Assembly (NCBI GenBank): GCA_017965495.1
Contig: JAGCPW010000025.1
Span: 1 to 64,000, forward strand
Reading direction: 5' to 3'
DNA length: 64,000 bases
Source of the DNA: Eubacterium sp.
Lineage (GTDB): Bacteria > Bacillota > Clostridia > Lachnospirales > Lachnospiraceae
Part shown: one piece after another, positions 51,590-60,908 of the stretch
How positions within the stretch are numbered: the stretch's first letter is position 1
Layout: every line of letters begins with the position of its first letter
Notes under the pieces: generated by a model
What the model saw: the letters and a program-made list of their open reading frames with translations, nothing else
The model's database searches: none
Told to the model about the DNA's origin: nothing
Program-made: the position numbers and the translations under genes

Positions 51590-53578
51590 ATGGAGAATTT
51601 TAAAAAGTACAAAAGACAATACTTTATGCCACCAGAAGCTACTTACGATTGGGTTAAGAAAGAGTATATCGAAGAAGCTCCTATTTGGTGTAGTGTAGAT
51701 TTGCGCGACGGTAACCAAGCGCTTATCGAGCCAATGAGTCTTGATGAAAAGTTGGAATTTTTCCAGTTACTAGTAGATATAGGATTCAAAGAGATAGAAG
51801 TGGGATTTCCTGCAGCTTCTCAGACAGAGTATGACTTTATGCGTGCTCTTATTGAGAGAAACATGATCCCTGATGATGTGACAGTGCAAGTTTTGACTCA
51901 GGCTAGAGAGCATATCATCAAGAAGACTTTTGAGGCTGTTAAGGGTGCTAAGCACGCGGTTATACATCTTTACAATTCCACATCTGTTGCTCAAAGAGAG
52001 CAGGTGTTTAAGAAGAGTAAAGAAGAGATTAAGAAGATAGCTGTGGATGGTGCTGAACTTCTAAACAAGTTGGCTTCAGAAGTAGATGGCAACTTCTCAT
52101 TCGAGTACAGCCCAGAGAGTTTCCCTGGAACAGAAGTGGATTACGCTTTGGAAGTTTGTAATGCTGTACTTGATGTTTGGCAGCCAAAGAAAGAGAACAA
52201 AGTAATCATTAACATTCCAGCCACAGTGGAGAATGCTATGCCACATGTGTTTGCTACACAAGTTGAGTATATGCATAAGAACTTAAAGTACAGAGACGCA
52301 GTTACTATTTCAGTTCACCCTCACAACGACAGAGGCTGTGGAGTGGCTACTGCAGAACTTTCAGTACTTGCTGGAGCAGATAGAATAGAAGGAACACTTT
52401 TTGGAAATGGAGAGCGTACAGGTAACGTGGATATTGTGACACTTGCCATGAACATGTTCTCACACGGCGTAGATCCTAAACTAGACTTTAGCGATATGCC
52501 AAAAATCTGTGAACTTTACGAGCGTGTTACTCGTATGCAAGTTGGCCCTCGTCAGCCATACGCAGGTGATTTGGTGTTTACTGCATTTTCTGGTTCTCAC
52601 CAGGACGCTATCGCCAAAGGAATGGCTTGCCGAGATGCAGACCCAGAAGGCAAATGGAATGTTCCTTATCTTCCTATTGACCCAGTGGATGTGGGAAGAA
52701 CTTACGACTCAGATGTTATTAGAATTAACTCACAGTCTGGTAAGGGCGGAGTAAGTTATGTTTTGAAGCAAAACTACGGACTTTCAATTCCTCAGGAGAT
52801 GCGTGAGGAAGTTGGTTACATGATTAAGGATGTCTCCGACAAAGAACACGCAGAACTATCCCCTGAGACTATCTATCGAATCTTTGAGGACAAGTACGTT
52901 AATAACACAAGTATCTTTGCCGTGCCAGAAGTTCACTTCAAACAGACTAGAGGAATCACTGCTGATGTCACAATGGTTTACAAAGACAAGAAGAGAGTGA
53001 TTAAAAGTACTGGTAACGGAAGATTGGATGCGGTTAGTAATGCGTTCAAATCATTCTTTGATATAAGTTATGAACTTTCATTCTACGAGGAGCACTCACT
53101 TTCTCGTGGATCATCTTCCAAGGCTGTTTCATATGTGGGAATTAGCTGCAATGGTAAGATGTTTTGGGGTGTTGGAATTGATGAAGATATTATCAAATCA
53201 TCAATCTTTGCGCTAACTTCTGCAGTTAACCAGTATGTGGCTACACTTAAAGACAGAGATGATCAAGATGAAAGACTCACAGAGATTTTAAATTACATCA
53301 ATACAAACTACTTATCGGTAACACTTGATGAGTTGGCAGATGAGTTTGAACTCACTAAAACTTATCTTTCAAAATACATTAAAGATAAATCAGGTAAGAC
53401 ATTTGGCGATATCGTAACTAATGTCCGCATGAAGAAAGCAAGAGCAATGCTAAAGAGTGGAAACAAAAATGTTGAAACTATTGCGCACGAAGTTGGATAT
53501 CAAAATGTTGAGAACTTTACTAGAACTTTCAAAAAGAAGTATGGTATGACACCAGTTCAGTTTAGAAATTCTAAGTAG
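51590..53578 (+). CDS. leuA: 2-isopropylmalate synthase fused to an AraC-type DNA-binding domain
   Basis: A 662-residue protein. Residues about 25-310 are the HMGL-like catalytic barrel of the yeast/actinobacterial LeuA type (SVDLRDGNQAL; metal-binding HPHNDRG). Residues about 430-550 are the LeuA regulatory domain, which senses leucine. Instead of ending near 560, it continues with about 100 residues that carry a full AraC-family double helix-turn-helix: LDELADEFELTKTYLSKYIK, then IAHEVGYQNVENFTRTFKKK and GMTPVQFR at the end. The frame is unbroken, so this is a real fusion of leucine-pathway enzyme and DNA-binding domain. It stands alone with its own promoter; no other leu genes are nearby. 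Confidence 0.93.
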   Translation: MENFKKYKRQYFMPPEATYDWVKKEYIEEAPIWCSVDLRDGNQALIEPMSLDEKLEFFQLLVDIGFKEIEVGFPAASQTEYDFMRALIERNMIPDDVTVQVLTQAREHIIKKTFEAVKGAKHAVIHLYNSTSVAQREQVFKKSKEEIKKIAVDGAELLNKLASEVDGNFSFEYSPESFPGTEVDYALEVCNAVLDVWQPKKENKVIINIPATVENAMPHVFATQVEYMHKNLKYRDAVTISVHPHNDRGCGVATAELSVLAGADRIEGTLFGNGERTGNVDIVTLAMNMFSHGVDPKLDFSDMPKICELYERVTRMQVGPRQPYAGDLVFTAFSGSHQDAIAKGMACRDADPEGKWNVPYLPIDPVDVGRTYDSDVIRINSQSGKGGVSYVLKQNYGLSIPQEMREEVGYMIKDVSDKEHAELSPETIYRIFEDKYVNNTSIFAVPEVHFKQTRGITADVTMVYKDKKRVIKSTGNGRLDAVSNAFKSFFDISYELSFYEEHSLSRGSSSKAVSYVGISCNGKMFWGVGIDEDIIKSSIFALTSAVNQYVATLKDRDDQDERLTEILNYINTNYLSVTLDELADEFELTKTYLSKYIKDKSGKTFGDIVTNVRMKKARAMLKSGNKNVETIAHEVGYQNVENFTRTFKKKYGMTPVQFRNSK

Positions 53579-53582
53579 TTAG

Positions 53583-53591
53583 TGTTATAAT
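53583..53591 (+). promoter_or_regulatory. Extended -10 promoter of metK
   Basis: TGTTATAAT, 28 bases before the metK start. The leader is too short for a SAM riboswitch. Confidence 0.65.
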
Positions 53592-53618
53592 ATCAAAAGA
53601 AATTTTTAAGGAGCAATT

Positions 53619-54785
53619 ATGAGTAATAGATTATTTACATCAGAATCAGTGACAGAAGGACATCCAGATAAAATTTGTGATCAAATCTCAGATGCTATTT
53701 TAGATGAGCTTATGAGACAAGACCCACAAAGTCGTGTGGCTTGCGAAACTGCCATCACTACAGGACTTGTTCTTGTAATGGGTGAGGTTTCTACAGAAGG
53801 ATATGTTGATATTCAAAAAGTAGTTCGTGACACAGTCCGCGACATTGGATATACAAGAGCAAAGTTTGGTTTTGACGCAGACACTTGTGGTGTGATAGTG
53901 GCGCTGGATGAGCAGTCAGCCGATATCGCTATGGGTGTTAATAAAGCGCTTGAGATAAGAGAAGGTGAAGATGCAGAAGACTTAGAGACAGGCGCTGGAG
54001 ATCAGGGTATGATGTTTGGCTATGCTACTAACGAGACAGAAAGTTATATGCCATATCCTATCGCTTTGGCGCACAAGCTTACTAAGAAACTGTCAGAGGT
54101 TAGAAAAGATGGAACGCTTGAGTACCTTCGCCCTGACGGCAAAGCTCAAGTGACAGTGGAGTATGACGAGAACGATAAACCGGTGAGAGTGGACACTATC
54201 GTTCTATCTACTCAGCACAACCCTGATGTTACTCAGGAACAGATTCATAAAGATATCAGAGAAAAAGTTATAGATGCAGTGGTAGAGCCAGATATGTTAG
54301 ATGATAAGACTAAGTTTTTCATCAATCCTACAGGCCGTTTTGTAATAGGTGGTCCTAACAGTGATGCTGGACTTACTGGAAGAAAGATTATCGTGGATAC
54401 TTACGGCGGATATGCTAGACACGGTGGTGGAGCCTTCTCCGGCAAAGACTGCACAAAGGTAGACCGCTCTGCAGCTTACGCAGCAAGATTCGTTGCAAAG
54501 AATATTGTAGCAGCAGGTCTTGCCGACAAATGTGAAATTCAAGTTTCATATGCGATTGGTGTTGCTAAGCCTACATCTATTTCAGTTGATACATTTGGCA
54601 CAGGAAAGAAGTCAGAAGAAGAGTTAATCGAAATCATTAACAACAACTTCGATCTTACTCCAAATGGAATTATTAAGATGCTAGATTTGAGAAGACCTAT
54701 CTATAAGCAGACAGCTGCCTATGGTCACTTTGGAAGAGACGATATTAAAGTTCCTTGGGAAGAAATAATTGAGTTGAAATATTAA
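53619..54785 (+). CDS. metK: S-adenosylmethionine synthetase
   Basis: A 388-residue enzyme making SAM from methionine and ATP. The signatures [13 protein letters not shown] (near 14), [12 protein letters not shown] (near 127) and [16 protein letters not shown] (about 268-283) are complete. AAGGAG stands 7 bases before the ATG. The next start codon follows the stop directly. Confidence 0.97.
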   Translation: MSNRLFTSESVTEGHPDKICDQISDAILDELMRQDPQSRVACETAITTGLVLVMGEVSTEGYVDIQKVVRDTVRDIGYTRAKFGFDADTCGVIVALDEQSADIAMGVNKALEIREGEDAEDLETGAGDQGMMFGYATNETESYMPYPIALAHKLTKKLSEVRKDGTLEYLRPDGKAQVTVEYDENDKPVRVDTIVLSTQHNPDVTQEQIHKDIREKVIDAVVEPDMLDDKTKFFINPTGRFVIGGPNSDAGLTGRKIIVDTYGGYARHGGGAFSGKDCTKVDRSAAYAARFVAKNIVAAGLADKCEIQVSYAIGVAKPTSISVDTFGTGKKSEEELIEIINNNFDLTPNGIIKMLDLRRPIYKQTAAYGHFGRDDIKVPWEEIIELKY

Positions 54786-55196
54786 ATGAAAGATAAGAGT
54801 TTTGTAAAAAAATACTCCGACAAAATAATTGCCGTTTTCGCGGTAATTATTTTGTATACTTTATTTTTTACATTCAAAATAGGATGCCCCATCAAATATA
54901 CGACAGGCATATCTTGTATGGGATGTGGCATGACAAGAGCACTGTGGGCAGCAGCGAGACTTCACTTTGCAGATGCTTTTTATTTCCATCCGCTTTGGCC
55001 AGTAGTCATAGCATGGATTCCGATTTTTGCTTTCAGAAAGAAAATGAGCAAAGAGGTTTTCAAAGCACTAATCATAATTACAATCGTAGCATTCATAGTG
55101 GTATACTTTATTCGAATGTTCGACCCACATAATCACGTGGTAGTCTTTGAACCAGCGAAAAGCATTTTTGGTAGACTTATAAATATAATTAAATAA
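54786..55196 (+). CDS. DUF2752 membrane protein
   Basis: A 136-residue protein with three hydrophobic segments (about 14-32, 68-85, 95-115) and the family signature C-P-x8-C-x-G-C-G-M-T-R-A (about 37-55). Function is unknown across the family. It begins at the base after the metK stop, so it is probably translated by coupling. The conserved-core hairpin, copy C, lies just behind it. Confidence 0.85.
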   Translation: MKDKSFVKKYSDKIIAVFAVIILYTLFFTFKIGCPIKYTTGISCMGCGMTRALWAAARLHFADAFYFHPLWPVVIAWIPIFAFRKKMSKEVFKALIIITIVAFIVVYFIRMFDPHNHVVVFEPAKSIFGRLINIIK

Positions 55197-55202
55197 AAAG
55201 AA

Positions 55203-55250
55203 AAAAGGTTGGTCCTCACTAGAAAAGTCGTTCGGTACCAACCCTTTTTC
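55203..55250 (-). terminator. Conserved-core hairpin (copy C), terminator of pdxY
   Basis: Read on the minus strand, the stem GGTTGGTaCC / GGACCAACC with A-run and T-run flanks closes on the core GAACGACTTTTCTAGTGA (55216-55233). On this strand it follows the stop of the pyridoxine-kinase gene and ends in a long T-rich run. The plus strand also has a T-run, so it may end the DUF2752 transcript too. Confidence 0.85.
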
Positions 55251-55265
55251 TTTTGCCCCAAAATA

Positions 55266-56099
55266 TTATTTTATTAAATCTACCAACAATGGTATTTCTG
55301 CTTCGAAGTTCACTCCGTAAGTAACTGAAGTCGGATCTTCGAAAGTATTCAAAATACTTGCCCTTGTAAAGTCTGCCGCTATCTTAAGTGCTTCGTAAAC
55401 TGACTTGTCGTTCATCAATGCGCCAGTGAATGTGCTTGCAAACACATCTCCAGTGCCGTGTGATTTCATATCTACTTTGTCATTTCCATAACTGTAGAAT
55501 TCTTTTTTCTCCACATCGTACCCTAAGAATCCGAACTTGCCATCTCCTAATTCCACACCAGTGATAACTGCATGCTTTGGACCAAACTCAGCAAGCTTAA
55601 GTAGCAATTCTTTAACTTCATCCACACTAGCATCTTCTCCAGGATAATCTACGCCTAGCATTAGAGACGCTTCAGAAATATTTGGAAGAATAATGTCAGC
55701 CTTTCCGCAAAGCTTTGACATTTCTTTGGCGAAGTCCTCATCAAAACCAGCATACAGCTGTCCATTATCTGCCATAGCTGGATCCATTATAATTACATTG
55801 CTATCGTTTTTAAAAGTGTCAAAATAATCAGCCACTATATCTATCTGTCTTTTAGAACCAAGATAACCTGTGTAGATAGCATCAAACTTGAAACCTTCCT
55901 TTTTCCAATGCTCTTTGATAGGTTCCATATCGTCCGTCAAATCCCTAAATGTAAAATCGCTAAACTGAGTGTGCGTAGAAAGCACAGCAGTAGGAACGAT
56001 AGAACACTCGATGCCCATCGCCGAGATAATAGGAAGCGCTACTGTTAGCGAACACTTGCCTACACAAGAAACATCTTGAATACTCATTACTCTTTTCAT
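55266..56099 (-). CDS. pdxY: Pyridoxal/pyridoxamine kinase
   Basis: A 277-residue ribokinase-fold kinase of the PdxY/PdxK group that phosphorylates vitamin B6 vitamers. The N-terminal SIQDVSCVGKCS and the catalytic GTGD (near 219) are typical. It lies divergent from a MocR regulator gene with a 123-base gap, the arrangement expected of a PdxR-like activator and its target. AGGAGT in front of the start is the ribosome-binding site. Confidence 0.9.
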   Translation of the reverse strand: MKRVMSIQDVSCVGKCSLTVALPIISAMGIECSIVPTAVLSTHTQFSDFTFRDLTDDMEPIKEHWKKEGFKFDAIYTGYLGSKRQIDIVADYFDTFKNDSNVIIMDPAMADNGQLYAGFDEDFAKEMSKLCGKADIILPNISEASLMLGVDYPGEDASVDEVKELLLKLAEFGPKHAVITGVELGDGKFGFLGYDVEKKEFYSYGNDKVDMKSHGTGDVFASTFTGALMNDKSVYEALKIAADFTRASILNTFEDPTSVTYGVNFEAEIPLLVDLIK

Positions 56100-56164
56100 A
56101 ATAAAACTCCTATTCCAAAAGGGTATAATCCACCCTAAATCATTTGAAATTATAAAACTTTAGT

Positions 56165-56206
56165 GGTATTATGAGAATAACCAAAAACAGAAAAAATAAT
56201 AATACC
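56165..56206. promoter_or_regulatory. Candidate MocR operator between pdxY and mocR-cca
   Basis: GGTATTAT (56165-56172) and ATAATACC (56199-56206) are perfect inverted repeats 26 bases apart, between the divergent genes. A short GGGT/ACCC palindrome around TATAATCC (56121-56135) lies nearer pdxY. Binding is not shown; the position fits a dimeric GntR/MocR regulator. Confidence 0.5.
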
Positions 56207-56222
56207 AGAGAAGGAAGAGATT

Positions 56223-59036
56223 ATGCTAACTTATGATTTCTCATCGAGGGGAAAAACCCCTATGTATGAGTATTTGTACAATTGCATAAGAGAAGATATA
56301 TTGTCGGGAAATCTTAAGGCCGACCAGAAGTTGCCATCTAAAAGAGAGATGGCTTCTAATCATGGAATCAGTATTATCACAGTGCAAAATGCTTACGAGC
56401 AGTTGATGGTAGAGGGCTACATTTATTCCCAGGAGAAGAAGGGCTACTTTGTGAGCGAAGTGGAGAGCGGTTTTCAGGTAGAAGAATCCAAACCTAAGAC
56501 CAAGAAAGCACCAGTTCACAAGAAAGAAGAAAAGCCTCTAGTGGATTTTTCATCTAACCATTTGCTCTACGATAGTTTTCCGTTTAACACTTGGTCTAAG
56601 ATTATGAGAAAAACTATCACTGATAGTGAGCCAGATTTTCTAGAAAGTCCAAACCACGCAGGAGTGGAAGATTTGAGAAGCGCCATTGCTAACCATCTTC
56701 AGGACTTCCGTGGAATGAGAGTAAACCCTGACAATATAGTTGTGGGCGCTGGAATGGAGTACCTCTATGGTCTTATCGTTCAGCTTCTTGGAAAGAACCA
56801 AATGATAGCGATAGAAGATCCGGGCCACAAAAAAGTGGGCAATGTCTACGAGAGCAACGGCGTCAAATGCATCCCAATCCCAGTACTTGAAGATGGGATT
56901 GATTTAGATGCGCTAAAACACTCCAAAGCCAAAGTAGTCCACCTATCTCCATCACACCATTTCCCAACTGGATGTGTGATGCCAATCAATAAGAGAACCA
57001 AACTTTTAGAAATAGTAAAGAACGGTTTTGTGATAGAGGATGACTACGATAGTGAGTTTAGATTTAAAGGTCGTCCACTTCCTACACTTCAAAGCCTAAA
57101 CCCTGATAAGGTTATATATCTAAACACATTCTCAAAAACTCTCGCGCCATCTATTCGTATCGCGTACATGGTGCTTCCAGACGAGCTAATGAAAGTGTTT
57201 AATGAGAAATTGTCATTTTATTCAAGTACTGTATCTAGCTTTGATCAGTACACTTTGGCTACGTTCATTTCTGACGGCTACTACTCACGACATATCAACA
57301 GAATGCGCAACTTCTACAAAGGCTACAGAAAAAATATTATAGACGAACTTAAGAAATCTCCAATGAGCGACAGAATCAAAATCCGTGAGGCATCATCTGG
57401 CCTTCACTTTATTTTGGAACTCGCACTTAAAGTGGATGATAAGAAGTTTATAAAAGCCTTAAGAGACCGTGGAATTAAAATCAAAAAAGTTACTGACTAT
57501 TGTTACCTTAAAAATGACAATTATAAACACCAGTTTATTATTAACTACTCAGCTGTGGAAGAAGATAAACTTAAAGAAGCTTTCCGCATAATGAGCGAGG
57601 AGCTTGATAAGTATGGAAAGAAGCCTACGGCAAAGAAAGCCACAAAGAAAACTACAAATAAAACCATAAAGAAAACAACAAAGACAAAACAATCAACAAA
57701 GAAAATTAAAATAGATCTTCCAAAAGAAGTAAAAAGAATCATATCAATCTTAGATGAGGAAGGATATGAAGCATTTGCTGTGGGCGGATGTGTGAGAGAC
57801 TCTATTCTAAATAGAAACCCAGACGATTGGGACATCACCACATCAGCTAAGCCAGAGGAAGTGAAAAAGATTTTTAACCGCACATTTGACACAGGCATCG
57901 AACATGGAACGGTTACTGTTAGAATGGGTGGCCAGAGTTTCGAGGTTACAACATACAGAATAGAAGGCGAGTACAAAGATTCAAGACACCCAGAGTCTGT
58001 GGAGTTTACATCGGACCTTAAGGAAGATTTAATGAGACGAGACTTCACAATCAATGCTATGGCTTACAATGATAAGACAGGCCTAGTGGATGAGTTTGGC
58101 GGAATTAAAGATTTAGAAGACAAAGTAATAAGATGCGTGGGAAATCCTAGCGAGAGATTTGACGAGGATGCACTTAGAATTCTAAGGGCTGTTCGTTTTG
58201 CTGCGCAGCTTGGCTTCGAGATAGAAAAAGAAACGGAAGAGGCTATGAAGGAACTTGCTCCTAACCTTAAAAACATTAGCGCAGAGAGAATTCAGACAGA
58301 ACTAGAAAAACTAATTATGTCCGACAATCCTGGAATGTTTATAAAAGTTTACGAACTTGGAATCACAAAAGTGATATTACCTGAGTTTGATAGACTAATG
58401 GAACAAGAGCAGATTTCTCTATACCACGATCACAACGTGGGAGTTCACACAATCAAAGTTATGGAGAATACTAGAAAAGACAAAATACTTAGATGGGCAG
58501 CGCTTCTTCACGACATTACAAAGCCAGATGAAGAATCCATAGACGACGAAGGACAGCACCACTTCAAAAACCATCCAGACTCTGGAGCAGAAGTGGCCAA
58601 ATCCATTATGAAGCGCTTAAAGATGGACAACAAAACTATTAGGTCAGTCTACCACGTAATTCTCCATCACGATGACAGACCATATTCGCTAGACCCAGAA
58701 AGCATCAGAAGAAATGTCCACGAGATAGGCAAAGACTATTACCAGTATTTCCTAGCATTTTCATACGCGGACTACATGGGCAAAAGTGAGTACGCTAGAG
58801 AAGTGGGATTCCCAATGCTTAAGTACTGTAAAGAGCAGTTCGAGGAGATTAAGAAAAAGGGATATGCCACAAGTGTTAAGGAGTTAAAAATCACTGGAAA
58901 AGACTTGATAGATATGGGCGCAAAACCAGGTGAAAAGATAGGAGAAATACTAGAGGAACTACTTGATATGGTACTGACAGAACCAGAAATTAATACACAC
59001 GAAAAACTAGTAAAAATCGCCGAAAAAATGCTATAA
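56223..59036 (+). CDS. Fusion of MocR/PdxR-type regulator and CCA-adding tRNA nucleotidyltransferase
   Basis: A 937-residue single frame. Residues 1-75 are a GntR winged helix (LPSKREMASNHGISIITVQNAYEQL). Residues about 95-460 are an aminotransferase-fold domain with the PLP lysine Lys305 in FSKTLAPSIR, together a MocR/PdxR regulator. A Lys/Thr-rich linker occupies about 466-500. Residues about 501-937 are a complete class II CCA-adding enzyme: GGCVRD near 521, DWDITT, RRDFTINAMA, and an HD-type region (LLHDITKP). The first half probably controls the divergent pdxY; the second repairs or adds the 3' CCA of tRNA. Joining a PLP-sensing regulator to this enzyme is unexpected. I see no ribosome-binding site at the junction. 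Confidence 0.93.
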   Translation: MLTYDFSSRGKTPMYEYLYNCIREDILSGNLKADQKLPSKREMASNHGISIITVQNAYEQLMVEGYIYSQEKKGYFVSEVESGFQVEESKPKTKKAPVHKKEEKPLVDFSSNHLLYDSFPFNTWSKIMRKTITDSEPDFLESPNHAGVEDLRSAIANHLQDFRGMRVNPDNIVVGAGMEYLYGLIVQLLGKNQMIAIEDPGHKKVGNVYESNGVKCIPIPVLEDGIDLDALKHSKAKVVHLSPSHHFPTGCVMPINKRTKLLEIVKNGFVIEDDYDSEFRFKGRPLPTLQSLNPDKVIYLNTFSKTLAPSIRIAYMVLPDELMKVFNEKLSFYSSTVSSFDQYTLATFISDGYYSRHINRMRNFYKGYRKNIIDELKKSPMSDRIKIREASSGLHFILELALKVDDKKFIKALRDRGIKIKKVTDYCYLKNDNYKHQFIINYSAVEEDKLKEAFRIMSEELDKYGKKPTAKKATKKTTNKTIKKTTKTKQSTKKIKIDLPKEVKRIISILDEEGYEAFAVGGCVRDSILNRNPDDWDITTSAKPEEVKKIFNRTFDTGIEHGTVTVRMGGQSFEVTTYRIEGEYKDSRHPESVEFTSDLKEDLMRRDFTINAMAYNDKTGLVDEFGGIKDLEDKVIRCVGNPSERFDEDALRILRAVRFAAQLGFEIEKETEEAMKELAPNLKNISAERIQTELEKLIMSDNPGMFIKVYELGITKVILPEFDRLMEQEQISLYHDHNVGVHTIKVMENTRKDKILRWAALLHDITKPDEESIDDEGQHHFKNHPDSGAEVAKSIMKRLKMDNKTIRSVYHVILHHDDRPYSLDPESIRRNVHEIGKDYYQYFLAFSYADYMGKSEYAREVGFPMLKYCKEQFEEIKKKGYATSVKELKITGKDLIDMGAKPGEKIGEILEELLDMVLTEPEINTHEKLVKIAEKML

Positions 59037-59115
59037 AAAAGCCAATTTAGTGTTTTAATTGAATACAATTTATTGTATAATAATAACTTGGAAAAATTGA
59101 TAAATGGAGATTCGA

Positions 59116-60855
59116 ATGAGTTACAAAGATCTTTACAATGAATGGCTTGAGAATCCTTACTTTGACGAGGAAACAAAGGCAGAATTAAGAGCCATTGAGA
59201 ATGACGAAAAAGAGATAGAAGAGCGCTTTTATAAAGAGCTTGAGTTTGGTACAGCCGGCCTAAGAGGAATCATTGGTGCCGGTACTAATCGTATGAATTT
59301 TTATACTGTTGGTAAAGCCACTCAGGGATTGGCGAATTACATCATCAAGATGAACGGCCAGGATAGAGGCGTTGCTATAGCATATGATTCTAGAAATATG
59401 TCACCGGAGTTTGCAGATGCTGCAGCTTTGTGTTTGGCAGCTAACGGCGTTAAGGCTTATGTGTATGATGCACTTCGTCCTACACCTTGTCTTTCATTTG
59501 CAGTGCGTGAGCTTGGATGTATTTCTGGTATCAACATCACTGCTAGTCACAACCCAGCAGAGTACAATGGATATAAGGTTTACTGGGAAGATGGCGCGCA
59601 GGTTACACCACCTCATGACGAGGGGATTACTGAAGAAGTTAATGCTATAGATATCACAGAAGCTAAGACTATGGATAAGCAGGAGGCTATTGATAAGGGC
59701 CTTTATATCCAAATCGGTAAAGAAATTGATGATAAGTATATAGCGGCTATCAAGAAGGTAGTTAAAAATCCAGAGGCTATAGAAAAAGTTAACGATACAT
59801 TAAAGATTGTCTACACACCACTTCACGGAACAGGAAACATCCCAGTAAGACGTGTGCTAGATGAACTTGGATTTAAAAATGTTTACGTGGTAAAAGAGCA
59901 GGAGATGCCTAATGGCGATTTTCCTACATGCCCATATCCTAACCCAGAGGATCCACAGACATTTGAATTGGCAGTTAAGTTGGGAACTGAAGTGGATGCA
60001 GATTTGCTTATGGCTACAGATCCTGATGCAGATAGAATTGGTATCTACGTTCGAGGCGAAGAACCTGGAGAGTACATTCCTCTAACAGGAAACATGCAAG
60101 GTTGCTTGCTAGCAGAGTACGAACTAGATGCTATGAACGTAGCTGGAACACTTCCAGAGGATGGAGCCATCATTAAGACTATCGTTAGTACAAACATGGC
60201 AAACGATATTGCAAACCACTATCATGTAGATTGCATTGAGACTTTGACAGGTTTCAAATATATCGGTGGAAAGATTCTAGAATTTGAGAAGACTGGACAC
60301 GGCACATTTGTGGCAGGCTTTGAGGAGTCTTACGGATACCTTGTAGGAACACACGCTAGAGATAAGGATGCTGTGGTAGCAGCTATGGCATTTGCCGAAG
60401 CAGCAGCTTACTATAAACAGTGGGACATTTCTCTTTGGGATAAGATTAAAGAATTGTTCTGGAGATATGGCTACTGGAGAGATAAGACAGAATCTATTAC
60501 TCTAAAGGGTAAAGAAGGAATAGAAAAGATTAACGCTACTATCGAGAAGCTTCGTGAGAATCCACCTAAGGAAATGGCTAGCATTCCTACTAAAGTGTTC
60601 AAAGATTATAAGTTTGGAACAGTTAAAGATTTCCAGACAGGCGAAGAATCAGAGACTGGGCTTCCTAAGTCCAATGTATTGTATTTTGAGTTTGACTGCG
60701 AGTGCGGTGCATGGTTAGCGATTAGACCTTCAGGTACAGAACCTAAACTTAAATTCTATTACGGACTTAAAGGAAAGACTGAAGAGGAAGCAGACGAGAA
60801 GATTGCTAAATTTGGAGAAGCAACTATGAATATGGTAAACGAAATGTTGAAATAA
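59116..60855 (+). CDS. pgcA: Phosphoglucomutase/phosphomannomutase
   Basis: A 579-residue alpha-D-phosphohexomutase that interconverts glucose-1- and glucose-6-phosphate. Catalytic Ser is in the TASHNPAEYNGYK loop (near 145), the metal-binding loop is DPDADRIG (near 303), the sugar-binding loop is GFEESYGYL, and the phosphate-binding RPSGTEPKLKFY is near the end. GGAG (59106-59109) fixes the ATG at 59116 rather than at 59104. It is a single gene with its own terminator. Confidence 0.93.
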   Translation: MSYKDLYNEWLENPYFDEETKAELRAIENDEKEIEERFYKELEFGTAGLRGIIGAGTNRMNFYTVGKATQGLANYIIKMNGQDRGVAIAYDSRNMSPEFADAAALCLAANGVKAYVYDALRPTPCLSFAVRELGCISGINITASHNPAEYNGYKVYWEDGAQVTPPHDEGITEEVNAIDITEAKTMDKQEAIDKGLYIQIGKEIDDKYIAAIKKVVKNPEAIEKVNDTLKIVYTPLHGTGNIPVRRVLDELGFKNVYVVKEQEMPNGDFPTCPYPNPEDPQTFELAVKLGTEVDADLLMATDPDADRIGIYVRGEEPGEYIPLTGNMQGCLLAEYELDAMNVAGTLPEDGAIIKTIVSTNMANDIANHYHVDCIETLTGFKYIGGKILEFEKTGHGTFVAGFEESYGYLVGTHARDKDAVVAAMAFAEAAAYYKQWDISLWDKIKELFWRYGYWRDKTESITLKGKEGIEKINATIEKLRENPPKEMASIPTKVFKDYKFGTVKDFQTGEESETGLPKSNVLYFEFDCECGAWLAIRPSGTEPKLKFYYGLKGKTEEEADEKIAKFGEATMNMVNEMLK

Positions 60856-60860
60856 ATAAT

Positions 60861-60898
60861 AAACACCATAATGTAGATACGTTATGGTGTTTTGTTTT
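60861..60898 (+). terminator. Intrinsic terminator after the phosphoglucomutase gene
   Basis: AAACACCATAA (60861-60871) and its exact complement (60882-60892) with a 10-base loop, followed by TGTTTTAA. Confidence 0.88.
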
Positions 60899-60908
60899 AA
60901 GAGGCGCT

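Noticed and set aside
53579..53618. Possible SAM riboswitch before metK (and before metA at 14187-14280)
   Set aside because: The metK leader is under 30 bases and the metA leader shows no conserved SAM-I, SAM-II or T-box elements.
57590..57740. Separate start for the CCA-adding half of the fusion
   Set aside because: The only nearby in-frame ATG (57591) is in the MocR domain and has no convincing Shine-Dalgarno; the linker itself has no start with a ribosome-binding site.
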